Shown here: positions 62,766-64,000 of the stretch, piece after piece
Numbering within the stretch: position 1 is the first letter of the stretch
How the letters are laid out: every line of letters starts with the position of its first letter
Source of the DNA: Perca fluviatilis
Lineage: Eukaryota; Chordata; Actinopteri; Perciformes; Percidae
Assembly (NCBI RefSeq): GCF_010015445.1
Contig: NC_053112.1
Location: forward strand, 34,035,498 to 34,099,497
Length of the DNA: 64,000 bases
Direction of reading: 5' to 3'
Notes under the pieces: model-generated
What the model was told of the DNA's origin: nothing
Seen by the model: only the letters and a program-made list of their open reading frames with translations
The model's database searches: none
Translations under genes and position numbers: made by a program

Positions 62766-62897
62766 GTGGCAGATGTCCCGTGTTGAACAACCTGTGTGAG
62801 AACAACCCCTGCCCTGAGGGAATGGAATGTGTGGCAGATCCAAGAGATACTGTGTTCAGTTGTGTGTGTCCAGAGGGCAAAAAGGGCAAATGTTCCG
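62766..62897 (+). CDS. fat1: fat1 exon 19 of window: EGF-like module
   Basis: Acceptor GTTGGCATTTAG; donor GTAAGA; phase 1 both sides, 83-bp intron upstream. It reads GGRCPVLNNLCENNPCPEGM, ECVADPRDTVFSCVCPEG and KKGKCS. Six cysteines after the first follow the spacing of an EGF-like module (CENNPCPEGMEC..CVCPEGKKGKC). Confidence 0.95.
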
Positions 62898-63060
62898 GTA
62901 AGACAACCCACCTCTTCATTTGTGTTCCCAGATGTTTTTTCGTCCTTTACCCGTCTCCAGCTTCTCCCACTTGTGGCGATAATTCAAATACAGTAATCTA
63001 ATGTTGATGCTGCATGCGTGTCCCACCTCTTTTTGATACATGTCTGTTACTTCCTGTCAG

Positions 63061-63218
63061 ATGGCCACTCACTGACGTTCAGCGGCAGCGGCTATGTGAA
63101 ATACCTTCTGATGGAGAACGAGAACAATGAGTTAATGAAACTGTCTCTGAGGTTAAGGACCTTCTCCAGCCATGCTACTGTCATGTACGCTAAAGGAACC
63201 GACTACAGCATCCTTGAG
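63061..63218 (+). CDS. fat1: fat1 exon 20 of window: start of laminin-G domain
   Basis: Acceptor GTTACTTCCTGTCAG; donor GTGTGT; AT completes a split Asp codon, then 52 codons. It reads GHSLTFSGSGYVKYLLMENE, then LMKLSLRLRTFSSHATVMYA and KGTDYSILE, the first strands of the FAT1 laminin-G domain. The rest of the domain lies beyond the window. The donor merges into a (TG)n-G(n) tract. Confidence 0.95.
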
Positions 63219-64000
63219 GTGTGTTTGTGTATGTGTGTGTGTGTGTGTGTGTGTGGGGGGGGGGTAAACATATTTGTCCAGCCTTATTAACAGTCCATTC
63301 AGCGTCTTTTAAACTAAAATGATAACCTCACTTATCATAATTAAGTCTAGGCTGACTGTCCCTCTGCATTTCTGAGCTTGTCTCTCCATTACTGCCAAGC
63401 ATTTCCATATCAGAAGGGCTTAATAAACACAAAACTGACCCACCCTCCCATGAGACCACCCTGCCATGTGTACCAATCAACTATGCTGAAGGGTTCAAAA
63501 AAGATATTTTTAAACCTATTTCACATAAGGGAGGATGGGAATGTGGTGGTGGGTTGAAGAGAATCTCACACACAAGAGCTATTTTAGTACTGGGAGGGAA
63601 AGAGAAAGCAGCTTTCCACACATTCCTTTTCTGTCTGTCTGGTATAAGAGTCTGCACGCCCAACTTTAGACTAAAACCTGGCTGGCTAAGAGGCAGTTAT
63701 TGTTTATCTGTTAATTTCTGTCCAAACTGTTAATTAATGTTTATTAACAAACTAATTATGTTTTATTTAGAGGCATGAACAGAAGTTATACTGTTGTATA
63801 AAGATAATTTCCTGTAAACCTAGTAGGCTATAGCTGTAAGACATTTGTTTGCTCTATAGCAAGATAATATTAAAAAATGATTTCATGACATGGTAATAAA
63901 TCGATGCAAGCTGTATTTTCTGATAGGGAGTGATTTACGACAGTGTCAGACATTGATTTATAGCCGTGACTTGATGATTTGATTACGATTTCTCCGCCCA
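63219..64000 (+). other. Intron (5' part) to window end
   Basis: Starts with the GT-rich donor and a (TG)n plus G10 tract (about 63229-63265). The remainder is AT-rich and unremarkable; no exon is recognised. Confidence 0.75.
63233..63265. repeat. (TG)n-G(n) compound microsatellite at splice donor
   Basis: TG array of about 11 units followed by ten G, beginning about 15 bases after the exon end. Confidence 0.9.

Overview
The window looks like genomic DNA from a bony fish, probably a percomorph teleost. It has spliced vertebrate-type exons, many long (CA/GT)n and (TC)n arrays, and a dense population of small hAT, Harbinger, Tc1 and TTAA-flanked elements of kinds familiar from teleost genomes. 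Species assignment is an inference. I see no bacterial, viral or organellar gene, and no tRNA or rRNA gene.

The only host gene I can support is one plus-strand gene, the atypical cadherin fat1 (FAT1 orthologue; fat1a versus fat1b cannot be resolved). Twenty coding exons lie between 11559 and 63218. All 20 are bounded by AG/GT sites, and joined at those sites they give one open frame of exactly 2,800 codons. That frame covers the end of one cadherin repeat through the last cadherin repeat (25 repeat ends, roughly repeats 10-34 of the 34 in vertebrate FAT1). The membrane-proximal linker, one EGF-like module and the beginning of the laminin-G domain follow. The 5' part (signal peptide, first large exon) lies before the window. 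The rest of laminin-G, the later EGF repeats, the membrane segment and the cytoplasmic tail lie beyond it.

Layout: 1-11558 is intron with two hAT-type elements, a Tc1-like mini-element, a composite teleost repeat and a suspicious homopolymer block. Positions 11559-44438 hold seven small exons separated by long repeat-bearing introns, including a Harbinger element with a transposase remnant at 38316-39351. Exon 45035-49108 is the giant 4.07-kb exon typical of FAT1 and FAT3. Positions 49725-63218 hold twelve closely spaced exons, with a complete hAT-type element at 61803-62222.

FAT1 is a single-pass giant cadherin acting at the cell surface in adhesion, polarity and actin and Hippo signalling. 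Nothing in the window suggests an operon or a second gene. The most interesting non-genic signals are two inverted-repeat elements that share a core but have different ends, four hAT-like families sharing the same terminal octamer pattern, a nested repeat, and a degenerate hammerhead-like motif.
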